A DNA stretch of 64,000 nucleotides from NCBI RefSeq assembly GCF_001421665.1, contig NZ_LMKV01000029.1, positions 1,171-65,170 on the forward strand. The letters are read 5' to 3'. The translations under genes and the position numbers were made by a program. This DNA is from Sphingobium sp. Leaf26 (lineage in GTDB: Bacteria > Pseudomonadota > Alphaproteobacteria > Sphingomonadales > Sphingomonadaceae). Position 1 is the stretch's first letter. The number at the start of each line of letters is the position of its first letter. Under the pieces are notes generated by a model that worked only from the letters and a program-made list of their open reading frames with translations, made no database searches and was not told the origin of the DNA. Below, one piece after another: positions 34,742 to 43,821 of this stretch.

Positions 34742-36034
34742 TCAAGCCGCTGCCAGCTCACGCATTTCGGCGAGCCGATAGCGAAGCGTGCGTTCGGAAA
34801 TGCCCAGCTTGCGGGCGGCGGCGGCGCGGTGACCATCGGTTTCGCGCAGGGCGATGCGGATGGCCTCCAGCTTGCTGTGATGCGCGACATCGCGCAGGCG
34901 GATCGGTTCGGCCGTGGTGAGGACCGGCGTGGCGGCGGCCGGCGAAACGACACGCAGCGGCTGCGGCGCACCGGCCAGGTGCAGGTCGTCCGCCTCGATC
35001 ATCGCGCCATCGCGCAGGACCAGCGCGCGCTGGAGCACGTTGCCCAGTTCGCGGGCATTGCCGCGCCAGTTATGGGCGCCCAGCTTGTCCATGGCGTCGG
35101 CAGTCGGCCAGACGAAGCCGGTCTTGCCCATGTCCTGCTGGCGCAGGAGCATGGCGGCCGCGATCGCGGCGACATCGCCGGGACGCTCGGCCAGCGGGCG
35201 CAGTTCCAGCGGCATGACATTGAGGCGCCAGTAGAGGTCTTCGCGGAAGCGACCGGCAGCCACTTCATCGACCAGATTACGGTTGCAGGCCGCGATGATG
35301 CGGACATTGACCGGCACCGGATGGGTGGCGCCGACCGGCAGCACTTCGCCTTCCTGCAAGGCGCGCAGCAGCTTGGACTGGAGCGAGAGCGGCAGTTCGG
35401 CGATTTCGTCGAGGAACAGCGTGCCGCCGTCAGCGGCCAGGAACAGACCCTCCGAAGCGTTGGACGCGCCGGTGAAGCTGCCCTTCTTATGGCCGAACAG
35501 CATCGCTTCCATCATGGTTTCAGGGAGCGCGGCGCAGTTGACGGCGATGAAGTCATGGCCGGTGCGGCCGGACTGGGCGTGCAGGAAACGCGCCATGCCT
35601 TCCTTGCCGGTGCCGGTGTCGCCCTGGATGAGGACGGTCGCGTCGCTGCGGGCGACACGTCCTGCCAGCGTCATCAGGCGGGCGCTGCCGCTGTCGCCGA
35701 CCGCGGGAACCGATGCCGGGCGAACGAGTTCGGCGATCAGGGCAAAGGCAAAGCCCATGTCGCCGATACCGAACGCCACGCGGGATGGAAGGCCGTTGGC
35801 GGCGGCAACCAGCGACGGCGCGCCGTCATGCACGTTGATCAGGATATCGCGATGCGTGGCATGACCGATTTCGGTCGCCAGCAATATCCGCCGCCCCTCT
35901 TGTTCACGGCTATTGGCCCGTTCACGGGGGCTGGCGGCATCGACGATGCGGACGGTGTAATAGGCATTCTCAAGCCAGTGTTGCAGCCCCGGAAGAAGCG
36001 CGCAAACCCCACGGCTCACGTCAAGCATGGACAT
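34742..36034 (-). CDS. sigma54-dependent flagellar transcription activator (FleQ/FlbD-like)
   Basis: A 430-residue NtrC-type activator. The first 110 residues do not form a recognisable receiver domain. The AAA+ core has Walker A GDTGTGKE (138-145), the sigma54-contacting loop as GSFTGA (185-190) instead of GAFTGA, FLDEIAELPLSLQSKLLRALQEGEVLPVG, and RFREDLYWRLNVMPLELRPL. A Fis-type helix-turn-helix (HRAAAARKLGISERTLRYRL) ends the protein. ATG 36034 follows GGGAT. Position at the head of the fliE arm and the four sigma54 sites nearby suggest it is the flagellar master activator. Confidence 0.88.
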   Translation of the reverse strand: MSMLDVSRGVCALLPGLQHWLENAYYTVRIVDAASPRERANSREQEGRRILLATEIGHATHRDILINVHDGAPSLVAAANGLPSRVAFGIGDMGFAFALIAELVRPASVPAVGDSGSARLMTLAGRVARSDATVLIQGDTGTGKEGMARFLHAQSGRTGHDFIAVNCAALPETMMEAMLFGHKKGSFTGASNASEGLFLAADGGTLFLDEIAELPLSLQSKLLRALQEGEVLPVGATHPVPVNVRIIAACNRNLVDEVAAGRFREDLYWRLNVMPLELRPLAERPGDVAAIAAAMLLRQQDMGKTGFVWPTADAMDKLGAHNWRGNARELGNVLQRALVLRDGAMIEADDLHLAGAPQPLRVVSPAAATPVLTTAEPIRLRDVAHHSKLEAIRIALRETDGHRAAAARKLGISERTLRYRLAEMRELAAA

Positions 36035-36295
36035 GAACAGATCCCATATTTTGGGTGGTTTGTGCCCCCGCACGCCCCAGCCCCCTTCGATGGTTAACAA
36101 ATACCCGTTCTGTGGTTATCAGATAGTTAACGTGACACGGCAGCTTGCCGCAGACCGGCAGGTTTTTTCCGGCAAAAGCGGCAATCTTTGCGACCTAAGT
36201 CTAATCCGCGCCCGTCGCGCGCACGTGACGCCCGCGTAAGGGCGTTTCCGGGCCACCCGATTCGCACTGTTTCGGAAAAAAATCGACATCGGCGC

Positions 36296-36322
36296 TAAAA
36301 GCTTCCCGCACCTCGCCGTTAT
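36296..36322 (+). promoter_or_regulatory. sigma28 (FliA) promoter of fliC
   Basis: TAAA at 36296-36299, 15 bases, then GCCGTTAT at 36315-36322, close to sigma28 consensus TAAA-N15-GCCGATAA. A start near 36329 would give a leader of about 60 nt with AAAGGGAACACC before the fliC ATG. The divergent 356-bp gap also holds the promoter of the activator gene, for which I see no clear core element. Confidence 0.8.
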
Positions 36323-36390
36323 CCCCTTTCGAGGCCGCAAGCGCTCTGACTGATGGCAGCGACCTGATTGATGAATGGAAAGGGAACACC

Positions 36391-37200
36391 ATGACTGTTA
36401 TCGCAACCAACACCGCTGCTCTGCGCTCGGCCAACGCTTCTTCGGCTGCCAGCAAGGCACTGGGCACCGCCATGGAGCGCCTGTCGACCGGCAAGCGCAT
36501 CAACAGCGCGAAGGACGACGCCGCCGGCCTCGCCATCGCTTCGAGCATGACCGCCCAGATCCGCGGCATGACCCAGGGCGTCCGCAACGCCAATGACGGC
36601 ATCAGCCTGGCGCAGACGGCGGAAGGCGCGCTGAACGAAGTCAGCAACATGTTGCAGCGTATGCGTGAACTGACCGTCCAGTCGCTGAACGGCACCAACG
36701 ACACCGACGCCAAGGCGAACATCCAGGCGGAAGTCGCCCAGTTGCAGACCCAGATCACCGACACGCTGGCCAATACCGAATTCAACGGCACCAAGCTGTT
36801 CGACGGTTCCACCGCCAGCGTGACGATCCAGGCCGGCGCCAACGCTTCGGACACCGTCGCCATCACGCTGGACAATGTGACGACCGCGATGGCTGGCGCC
36901 CTGGCCGTCGATGCCACCACCACCACCACGGCCGACCTCGACACGTTCGACACCGCGCTGGCTTCGGTCGCGACGACCCGCGCCAACCTCGGTGCGGTGC
37001 AGAACCGCCTCGAATCGACGGTCAGCAACCTGACCAACAACGTCACCAACCTGACGGACGCCCGCAGCCGCATCGAAGACGCCGACTTCTCGGCCGAAAC
37101 GACCGCTCTCGCCAAGCAGCAGATCCTGAGCCAGGCTTCGACCGCGATGCTGGCCCAGGCCAACCAGAGCCAGCAGGGCGTGCTGAAGCTGATCGGCTGA
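36391..37200 (+). CDS. fliC: flagellin FliC
   Basis: A 269-residue short flagellin. The conserved N-terminal D0/D1 region ([45 protein letters not shown]) and C-terminal D1/D0 region ([44 protein letters not shown]) flank only about 80 variable residues, so the outer D2/D3 domains are essentially missing. It is the single flagellin gene in this window. A hairpin GCCGAC/GTCGGC follows immediately after the stop. Confidence 0.95.
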   Translation: MTVIATNTAALRSANASSAASKALGTAMERLSTGKRINSAKDDAAGLAIASSMTAQIRGMTQGVRNANDGISLAQTAEGALNEVSNMLQRMRELTVQSLNGTNDTDAKANIQAEVAQLQTQITDTLANTEFNGTKLFDGSTASVTIQAGANASDTVAITLDNVTTAMAGALAVDATTTTTADLDTFDTALASVATTRANLGAVQNRLESTVSNLTNNVTNLTDARSRIEDADFSAETTALAKQQILSQASTAMLAQANQSQQGVLKLIG

Positions 37201-37321
37201 TAGCCGACACCAGATTGGTCGGCTGAGGTATTGACCACCGCCAGCCGACCATGGTGCCCCCGGCACATCAACAGTCCCCACCGTGCCGGGGGCGCACCTT
37301 CGATCGAACGGTCAGCATTTA

Positions 37322-37357
37322 GAAGTCTCCGTCCCCCCGGGCGGAGGCTTCTTCATT
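37322..37357 (+). terminator. probable terminator of fliC
   Basis: GAAGTCTCCG (37322-37331) pairs with CGGAGGCTTC (37342-37351) with one wobble around a ten-base C/G-rich loop, followed by TTCATT. It lies about 120 bp after the fliC stop and before opgG. Confidence 0.6.
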
Positions 37358-37411
37358 ACGACATGGATACAAGTCTTGGCTCGGTCGTTTTCGCCGTCCA
37401 TGATGAACGCC

Positions 37412-38899
37412 ATGACACAGATAGACCGGCGCGCGATGATCGCCGCCTCCGCCGCTGCCCTGCTGCTCCCCGACATGCTGTTGGCGCAGACGAAGGGCGC
37501 CGCCTTTTCCTGGGAAAAGCTGATCGCATCAGCGCAGCGCCTGTCGCGCACCCCCTATAAGGAAGTGCCCCGCCATCCCGGCGCGGCGAAGGTCGACTAT
37601 ATCGCCCAGCATGAAGCGCGGTTCCGCGACGAGCGTACGCTGTGGAACGACCTGCCCGGCGATACCGGCATCCGCTTCTTCCCGCTGTCGCAATATTCGA
37701 CCCAGCCCGTCCAGATCGCCACCGTCGAGAAGGGGCGCGCCACGCCGCTGCGCTATGACCCGACGGTTTTCGACATGCCGGCCGACAATGCGGTGGCGAA
37801 GCTGGGTCCGGATGCGGGCTTTGCCGGTTTCCGCATCATGAATGCCAAGCGCGATGGCGACTGGCTGTCCTTTCTGGGCGCCAGCTATTTTCGCGCGCCC
37901 AGCCCGCAGAAGCAGTTCGGCATGTCCGCGCGCGGCATCGCGATCAATACCAGCCTGCCGGGCAAGGAGGAATTTCCCGCCTTCACCCATTTCTGGCTGG
38001 AGCGGACCGGCAACAGCAGCGTCACCATCTATGCGTTGCTGGACGGTGCGTCGATCACCGGCGCCTATCGCTTCGTCAGCAGCCTGGGGCCGGAGGGCGT
38101 CAAGCAGGACGTGACCGCAGCGCTCTTCCCCCGCCGGCCGATCCAGGAACTCGGCCTGATGCCGATGACGAGCATGTTCTGGTATAATCAGGCGAACCGG
38201 ACGCAGGGCACCGACTGGCGCCCGGCCGTGCATGACAATGACATGCTGTCGATAGCCGATGCCGACGGGACCGCCCATGTCCGCCCGATCGTGAACCCCT
38301 CCGCGCCGCATTTCAGCGCCTTTACCGAGGTCAGCCCCAAGGGGTTCGGCCTGTTGCAGCGCGATCGCGACTTCAGCCATTATCAGGATGACGGCGTCTT
38401 CTATGATCGTCGCCCTTCGCTCTGGGCCACGCCCAACACGCCCTGGGGCAAGGGGCAGGTCCGGCTCTACGCCTTTCCCACCGACAGTGAATATACCGAC
38501 AATGTCTGCGCCTACTGGACGCCGGACGGCGCCGCGCGGCCCGGAACGCGGATCGACGCCAGCTATCATCTCGACTGGTCGGCCGCCCGCGCGCCGGCAT
38601 CGGCGGGCCTCGCCATCGTACAGAATGTCTGGCGCGGCCATAGCGAGCAGAAGGGCGCGGAAAAGCTTGTGATCGACTTTGCCGGCGTGGCGGCCGATCC
38701 CAAGCCCGACATATGGGTCGATGTGAGCGGCGGCACGATCGCCAAGCAGGCGGGCTATCCGGTGCTGGGGCAGGACCGGCTGTTCCGCACGGTGCTTGAT
38801 GTCGTGCGTCCACAGGGTAAAGCAGCGGATATCCGGCTGCAATTGCGGTCGGGTGATCGTGCCATCAGCGAATATGTCCATTATCCGCTAGGGGCTTGA
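37412..38899 (+). CDS. opgG: periplasmic glucan biosynthesis protein (OpgG/OpgD family)
   Basis: A 495-residue OpgG-family protein. The N-terminus MTQIDRRAMIAASAAALLLPDMLLA has a twin-arginine-like signal, as in OpgD. The mature part contains IRFFPLSQYSTQPVQIATVE, FLGASYFRAPSPQKQFGMSARGIAINT, EEFPAFTHFWLER, ELGLMPMTSMFWYNQ, WRPAVHDNDML and LLQRDRDFSHYQDDGVFYDRRPS, all typical. It acts in the periplasm on glucan backbones made by OpgH. The start among nearby ATGs at 37403 and 37412 is not fixed by a good ribosome binding site. It is followed 63 bp later by opgH. Confidence 0.85.
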   Translation: MTQIDRRAMIAASAAALLLPDMLLAQTKGAAFSWEKLIASAQRLSRTPYKEVPRHPGAAKVDYIAQHEARFRDERTLWNDLPGDTGIRFFPLSQYSTQPVQIATVEKGRATPLRYDPTVFDMPADNAVAKLGPDAGFAGFRIMNAKRDGDWLSFLGASYFRAPSPQKQFGMSARGIAINTSLPGKEEFPAFTHFWLERTGNSSVTIYALLDGASITGAYRFVSSLGPEGVKQDVTAALFPRRPIQELGLMPMTSMFWYNQANRTQGTDWRPAVHDNDMLSIADADGTAHVRPIVNPSAPHFSAFTEVSPKGFGLLQRDRDFSHYQDDGVFYDRRPSLWATPNTPWGKGQVRLYAFPTDSEYTDNVCAYWTPDGAARPGTRIDASYHLDWSAARAPASAGLAIVQNVWRGHSEQKGAEKLVIDFAGVAADPKPDIWVDVSGGTIAKQAGYPVLGQDRLFRTVLDVVRPQGKAADIRLQLRSGDRAISEYVHYPLGA

Positions 38900-38962
38900 A
38901 GGGAACCGTCGGCCTATTGAGCGGTTCCCCTTAACTTGGGTCAATCGCGATGGGGCTTGCAG

Positions 38963-40852
38963 ATGACGGGGAACGGGGGCGTGCAAGCGCCGCATGGCGA
39001 TGCGGAGGGCAAGTTATTGGCGCACGCCTTTGAACATGTACCGGCGGAAACTCCGCTGGCGATGCCGGAACAGGATTTCGGCACGAAACCGGCGCCGACC
39101 GTGGTTCGCCCGCTCAACATCGACATCTGGGCGCGGCGCCTGCTGGTCGTGCTGCTGGCCCTGCTGCCCGCCGCTATGGCCGGGCATGAGATGCGCCAGT
39201 CGATCGGACTGGATGGCATCGACCTGGTGGAGGGCATCTATCTGGCCCTGTTCATCCCCCTGTTCGCCTGGATCGCCTTCGGCTTTGCCACCGCGATGAT
39301 CGGTTTCCTGCTGCTGACGGTGGGCAAGGGTCGCAGCGTGACCCCGCGCCCGCTCAATGCCGCGACCCCGCTCAAGGGCAAGACCGCGATCCTGCTGCCG
39401 GTGTGCAACGAGGATTTTCTGGGCGTGCTGGGCCGGCTGTCGATCATGGAGCGGTCGCTGGCGCAGGTAATGGGCGGCGAGCGGTTCGAATTCTTCATCC
39501 TGTCCGATTCCAACGTCGAAAGCGGCGAGACGGAGCGGCGCGCCTATCAGGAAATGCGCGATTCCTTCTCGCGGCCCGTCCATTATCGCCGCCGGGCGCT
39601 CAATATCGGGCGGAAGCCCGGCAACATCGCCGAGTGGGTGCAACGCTTTGGCGGTGGCTACGACTATATGGTCGTTCTGGACGCGGACAGCGTGGTCAGC
39701 GGCCAGACCATGGCGCGCCTGGCCGCCGACATGGAGCGGCACCCGCATGTCGGCCTGATCCAGACCGTGCCCACGGTGATGGGCGCTGCGACGCTGTTCG
39801 CCCGCTGGCAGCAATTTGCCAGCCGCCTGTTCGGCCCGACCTCCGCCGCCGGCATGATCTGGTGGGCGGGATCGGAAGGCATGTTCTGGGGCCATAATGC
39901 GATCGTGCGGGTCAGCGCCTTTGCGCAGAGCTGTGGCCTGCCCGAACTGCCCGGCCGTGCGCCGTTCGGCGGGCATATATTGAGCCACGACATGCTGGAG
40001 GCCGCCCTGCTGCGCCGACGCGGCTGGGACGTCCATATGGTCACGGCCGACGACAGTTTCGAGGAATTTCCGCCCTCCATGCCGGACCTGTTCACCCGCG
40101 ACCGTCGATGGTGTCAGGGCAATATCCAGCATGTGCCGCTGCTGGCGAAGATCAAGGGCCTGCATCCGGTCAGCCGGTTCCAGTTGCTGGTCGGCGCTTC
40201 CGCCTATTGCACGTCGCCGCTATGGCTGTTGCTGATGCTCGTCGTGCTGGGCGGCGCGATCGGCGGATTGTGGCCGCCTACGGCGGTGCTGCCGTCAGGC
40301 GAACTGCTGGCGCTGACCGTGGTGCTGCTGTTTGGCCCCAAGATATTGGCGATTTTGTGGGCGATGGCCGACCCGGCCCGGCGCATCGGTTTTGGCGGGG
40401 CGGCGCGCATGACGCGCGGCGTGGTCGCCGACATATTATTGTCGATCCTGATGGCGCCGGTGGCGATGCTGACCCAGACGATCAACCTGTTCGGTATCCT
40501 GATGGGCAAGAAGGCGAGCTGGAACGGGCAGACCCGCGACCGCGACGGCATGGCCATCACCAGTGCGATGTGGCTGTTCAAATGGCATTTGCTGCTGGGC
40601 GTGGTGCTGACCGCGATGGCGGTGAAGGCCGGCAGCGTCGCCTGGATGTCGCCGGTGCTGGCTGGCCTGTTCGCCGCGCCGATACTGGCGGCGGTGACGG
40701 CGCGCAAGGATCTGGGCCGCCGGGCCGAGGAAAGCGGCCTGTTTCAGGTCGCCGATCCATGGTGGCGGACGCAAAGCTATCGGCCGCTGCGCTTCCGCTG
40801 GCCGACCAGCGACAAGAAGGATGTGGGACCGCTCGCGGCGAACGACGAATAG
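38963..40852 (+). CDS. opgH: glucan glucosyltransferase OpgH
   Basis: A 629-residue membrane GT2 enzyme. Helices near residues 60-80 and 100-120 precede a cytosolic catalytic domain with KTAILLPVCNED, FFILSDSNVESGETERRAY, MVVLDADSVVSGQTMARL, and the acceptor motif TRDRRWCQGN (QxxRW type). Five or more helices follow. It makes the beta-glucan backbone from UDP-glucose. A longer frame begins at a TTG at 38936. The ATG at 38963 has GGGG nearby and is preferred. Confidence 0.9.
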   Translation: MTGNGGVQAPHGDAEGKLLAHAFEHVPAETPLAMPEQDFGTKPAPTVVRPLNIDIWARRLLVVLLALLPAAMAGHEMRQSIGLDGIDLVEGIYLALFIPLFAWIAFGFATAMIGFLLLTVGKGRSVTPRPLNAATPLKGKTAILLPVCNEDFLGVLGRLSIMERSLAQVMGGERFEFFILSDSNVESGETERRAYQEMRDSFSRPVHYRRRALNIGRKPGNIAEWVQRFGGGYDYMVVLDADSVVSGQTMARLAADMERHPHVGLIQTVPTVMGAATLFARWQQFASRLFGPTSAAGMIWWAGSEGMFWGHNAIVRVSAFAQSCGLPELPGRAPFGGHILSHDMLEAALLRRRGWDVHMVTADDSFEEFPPSMPDLFTRDRRWCQGNIQHVPLLAKIKGLHPVSRFQLLVGASAYCTSPLWLLLMLVVLGGAIGGLWPPTAVLPSGELLALTVVLLFGPKILAILWAMADPARRIGFGGAARMTRGVVADILLSILMAPVAMLTQTINLFGILMGKKASWNGQTRDRDGMAITSAMWLFKWHLLLGVVLTAMAVKAGSVAWMSPVLAGLFAAPILAAVTARKDLGRRAEESGLFQVADPWWRTQSYRPLRFRWPTSDKKDVGPLAANDE

Positions 40853-40858
40853 GATGAG

Positions 40859-40920
40859 TTCCCCGGCGAAGGCCGGTTCAGTCGATAGGGCCGGACTGGA
40901 CCCCGGCCTTCGCCGGGGAA
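40859..40920. repeat. 18-bp perfect palindrome between convergent opgH and fliA
   Basis: TTCCCCGGCGAAGGCCGG (40859-40876) is the exact reverse complement of 40903-40920, with a 26-base centre. It matches the widespread GGACCCCGGCCTTCGCCGGG intergenic element of alphaproteobacteria. Lying between the stops of two converging genes, it could end transcription from both sides. Confidence 0.8.
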
Positions 40921-40935
40921 CGACAAGGTTTGACC

Positions 40936-41667
40936 TCAGTCGTCCCAGTCGCGCAGTTTCTCGCGCAGCTTGTCGAGCGCGGCCTTCTTGATCTGGCAGA
41001 CGCGCGCCGCGCCGATATCCAGCGTCTGGCCGATTTCCTCCAGGTTCATTTCCTCGACGAAATAGAGTTGCAGCACCAGCGCCTCACGCTGGGGCAGTTC
41101 GCCGATGCAGCCGGCCAGCGCCTTCTTCAGCGATTCCCGTTCCATGATGTCGTCGGCGCGATCCTCCACGTCGGCGAACCACATGGACTGGTCGGAATAG
41201 ACTTCGTCCATGCTGGTATGCTGGACCATCTCCACGCTGTCGGCGACTTCGCGATAGGCGGCCGGCTCCAGACCCATGTCATCGGACATTTCCGCTTCGG
41301 TCGGCAGGCGGCCGAGCTTTTGCTCCAGCCGGTTGCGCACCTTGGCAAGTTCTTTCCGCTTGGCCATTGCCGACCGGCAAATTGTTGCCTGCCGCCGCAG
41401 ATGGTCGATCATCGCGCCGCGCACGCGCAATTGCGCATAGGCGGCAAAGCCAAGGCCGCGATCCTCGAAACTGTTGGCGGCCTCGACCAGCGCGACCATG
41501 CCGATCTGGAGCAGATCCTCCACCTCGATCGCGGTCGACATGCGGCCATGGACGTGCCAGGCGATCTTGCGCACCAGCGGCATATATTGGCGCGCCAGCC
41601 GTTCCGGGCTGTTTTCACCCGGCTTGGCGTAGGTGTGAGCGCCAGCCGAAATCTTGTTCATATACAT
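40936..41667 (-). CDS. fliA: flagellar sigma factor FliA (sigma28)
   Basis: A 243-residue sigma70-family protein. Region 2 has RLARQYMPLVRKIAWHVHGR, VEDLLQIGMVALVEAANSFEDRGLGFAAYAQLRVRGAMIDHLR. Region 3 has LGRLPTEAEMSDDMGL. Region 4 has LPQREALVLQLYFVEEMNLEEIGQTLDIGAARVCQIKKAALDKLR. Length and the FAAYAQLRVRGAMIDHLR motif are those of FliA. AAAGGAGGG precedes the ATG, overlapping the flhA stop. It is controlled by the sigma54 promoter at 44672 through flhA, and by FlgM. Confidence 0.95.
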   Translation of the reverse strand: MYMNKISAGAHTYAKPGENSPERLARQYMPLVRKIAWHVHGRMSTAIEVEDLLQIGMVALVEAANSFEDRGLGFAAYAQLRVRGAMIDHLRRQATICRSAMAKRKELAKVRNRLEQKLGRLPTEAEMSDDMGLEPAAYREVADSVEMVQHTSMDEVYSDQSMWFADVEDRADDIMERESLKKALAGCIGELPQREALVLQLYFVEEMNLEEIGQTLDIGAARVCQIKKAALDKLREKLRDWDD

Positions 41668-41682
41668 GGCTCAACCCTCCTT

Positions 41683-43812
41683 TCAGGCGACCCGCTCGCG
41701 CGTGTGTTCGTGGCGCGGCGCGGGGTCGTGCCGGGGCGTGGGACGCTCGTTGCCGACGACAGCCACGACCTCGACGCCCTTGCCATCGGGAATTTCGAGG
41801 AAGGACAGCACCGGCGTTTCGGGCAGATGCGGCTTGAACAGGCGAGCGAGCGCGCGGCGCGCCACTGGCGAGGTGACGATGGCGAAGGCGCGCGCCTGCC
41901 CCATCAGCGGACGGGCGGCATGGATCACCGCTTCGACGATGCGGTTGGCCAGCGCAGGTTCGATCGGATGTTTGGCATCGCCCGCAACGCGCATGGCCTG
42001 TGCCAGCAAGCCTTCCAGATCGCCGTCGAGGGTGATGACCGGCAACGGCATCTTCACGGGCACGAGACCCTGGATGATGAGCGCGCCGATCCGCTGGCGC
42101 ACGGCTTCGACCAGTTGCTCGTGGCTCATGTCCGGGCGTGCGGCGTCGACCATGGCTTCGCAGATGCGACGGAAATCCTTGAGCGCGATGCCTTCGGACA
42201 GGAGCGCACGGCAGAGCGCGCTGATCTGCGTCAGGGTGAGCGTGCCGGGGGTCAGGCCATCGACCAGTTGCGGCGCGGCGTCCTTGAGGTTGTCGAGCAG
42301 CTTGCGCGCTTCGTCCAGACCGAACATTTCCGATGCGTTCATCGCGATCAACTGGTTGAGGTGCGTCGCAACAACCGTCGGCGGATCGACCACGGTATAG
42401 CCGGCGACCACGGCTTCGCTCCGCTTGCCCTGCGCAATCCACACGGCGTCGAGGCCGAAGGTCGGGTCTTTCGCCATCCGGCCGGCGACCGTGCCTTCCA
42501 GCGCGCCGCTGTCGAGCGCGAGCAGGTCTTCGGGCCAGATTTCATCTTCGCCGACGACGACGCCGGCGATGGTGATGCGATACTGGTTGGGTTCCAGCGC
42601 CAGATTGTCCTTCACGCGGACCATCGGCACGACGAAGCCCAGTTCCTTCGACAACTGGCGACGGATGCCGGTGATGCGGGCCATGAGCGGCGCGCCCTTG
42701 CGCTCGTCCACCAGACTGATGAGGCCATAGCCGATTTCAAGGCCAAGGATCGCGCCGTCCGACACATCGTCCCATTCGATGATGGCCGGGTTGGGCACGG
42801 GTGGCGCGGGCGCCGGTTCGGCGGCCTTCTTCTGGCTGGCCTTGCGCAATTGCCAGGCGATGCCACCGGCAATGGCGGCGGCGGTCAGGATGATGATGTG
42901 CGGCATGCCGGGCAGGATGCCCAGGAAGCCCAGGATCGCGGCAACCGGCACCCAGGACTTGCCGGAGCCGAATTGCCCCGCGACCTGGCTGCCCAGATCC
43001 TGCTCGCTCTTGACGCGGGTGACGATGGACGCGGCCGCGATCGAGAGCAGCAGCGCGGGAATCTGCGCGACCAGCGCGTCGCCGATGGCGAGGATGATGT
43101 AGGTCTGCGCAGCTTCGCCGATCGCCAGCTTGTGGCTGACGACGCCCAATATGATGCCGCCGACGATGTTGATGACCAGGATCAGGATGCCCGCGACCGC
43201 GTCGCCCTTCACGAACTTGCTGGCGCCGTCCATCGAGCCGTAGAAGTCGGCCTCGGTCGCGACTTCGGCGCGGCGGATCTTGGCTTCTTCGGGCGTCATC
43301 AGGCCGGCATTGAGGTCGGCGTCGATCGCCATCTGCTTGCCCGGCAAGGCGTCCAGGGTGAAGCGCGCCGACACTTCGGACACGCGGCCCGCGCCCTTGG
43401 TGATGACGACCAGATTGATGATCATCAGGATGGCGAAGACGAAGATGCCCACGACATAGTCGCCGCCGATCAGGAAGTGGCCGAATGCCTCGATCACCTG
43501 TCCCGCTGCGTCCGACCCTTCATGGCCCGATACCAGCACGACGCGGGTGGACGCGACGTTGAGCGCGAGGCGCAGCAGCGTGGCGAACAGCAGCACGGTC
43601 GGGAAGCTTGAGAAATCGAGCGGCTTGGCCGCGTTCAGCGCCACCATCAGCACGGCCAGCGAAATCATGATGTTGGTGATGAAGCCGATGTCCAGCATGA
43701 TGGCCGGAACCGGCACCATCATGAACAGCACGACCATCAATGTCGCGAACGGCAGCACGGCGCCCTTCACGGCGCTCATCCAGATCTTCGCTTTGACTTG
43801 GGCAGGGGACAT
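41683..43812 (-). CDS. flhA: flagellar export gate protein FlhA
   Basis: A 709-residue FlhA with about eight N-terminal membrane helices, the conserved cytosolic loop GRVSEVSARFTLDALPGKQMAIDADLNAGLMTPEEAKIRRAEVATEADFYGSMDGASKFVKGDAVAGI (only parts quoted as motif), and a C-terminal cytosolic domain with VGEDEIWPEDLLALDSG. It is the energy-coupling nonamer of the export apparatus and docks chaperones. It lies between the transglycosylase gene and fliA, all leftward. Confidence 0.95.
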   Translation of the reverse strand: MSPAQVKAKIWMSAVKGAVLPFATLMVVLFMMVPVPAIMLDIGFITNIMISLAVLMVALNAAKPLDFSSFPTVLLFATLLRLALNVASTRVVLVSGHEGSDAAGQVIEAFGHFLIGGDYVVGIFVFAILMIINLVVITKGAGRVSEVSARFTLDALPGKQMAIDADLNAGLMTPEEAKIRRAEVATEADFYGSMDGASKFVKGDAVAGILILVINIVGGIILGVVSHKLAIGEAAQTYIILAIGDALVAQIPALLLSIAAASIVTRVKSEQDLGSQVAGQFGSGKSWVPVAAILGFLGILPGMPHIIILTAAAIAGGIAWQLRKASQKKAAEPAPAPPVPNPAIIEWDDVSDGAILGLEIGYGLISLVDERKGAPLMARITGIRRQLSKELGFVVPMVRVKDNLALEPNQYRITIAGVVVGEDEIWPEDLLALDSGALEGTVAGRMAKDPTFGLDAVWIAQGKRSEAVVAGYTVVDPPTVVATHLNQLIAMNASEMFGLDEARKLLDNLKDAAPQLVDGLTPGTLTLTQISALCRALLSEGIALKDFRRICEAMVDAARPDMSHEQLVEAVRQRIGALIIQGLVPVKMPLPVITLDGDLEGLLAQAMRVAGDAKHPIEPALANRIVEAVIHAARPLMGQARAFAIVTSPVARRALARLFKPHLPETPVLSFLEIPDGKGVEVVAVVGNERPTPRHDPAPRHEHTRERVA

Positions 43813-43821
43813 TGCGGCCGA

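Noticed and set aside
32586..34781. Rightward 731-codon frame opposite fliF and fliE
   Set aside because: Shadow frame with low-complexity charged and Gly-rich sequence.
36201..37281. Two long leftward frames opposite fliC
   Set aside because: Both mirror the flagellin codon pattern. The sense frame has clear flagellin termini, promoter and ribosome binding site.
40930..43611. Rightward 893-codon frame opposite fliA and flhA
   Set aside because: The longest open frame of its kind here, but fully antisense to two well-recognised genes, with repetitive Arg/His/Asp content.
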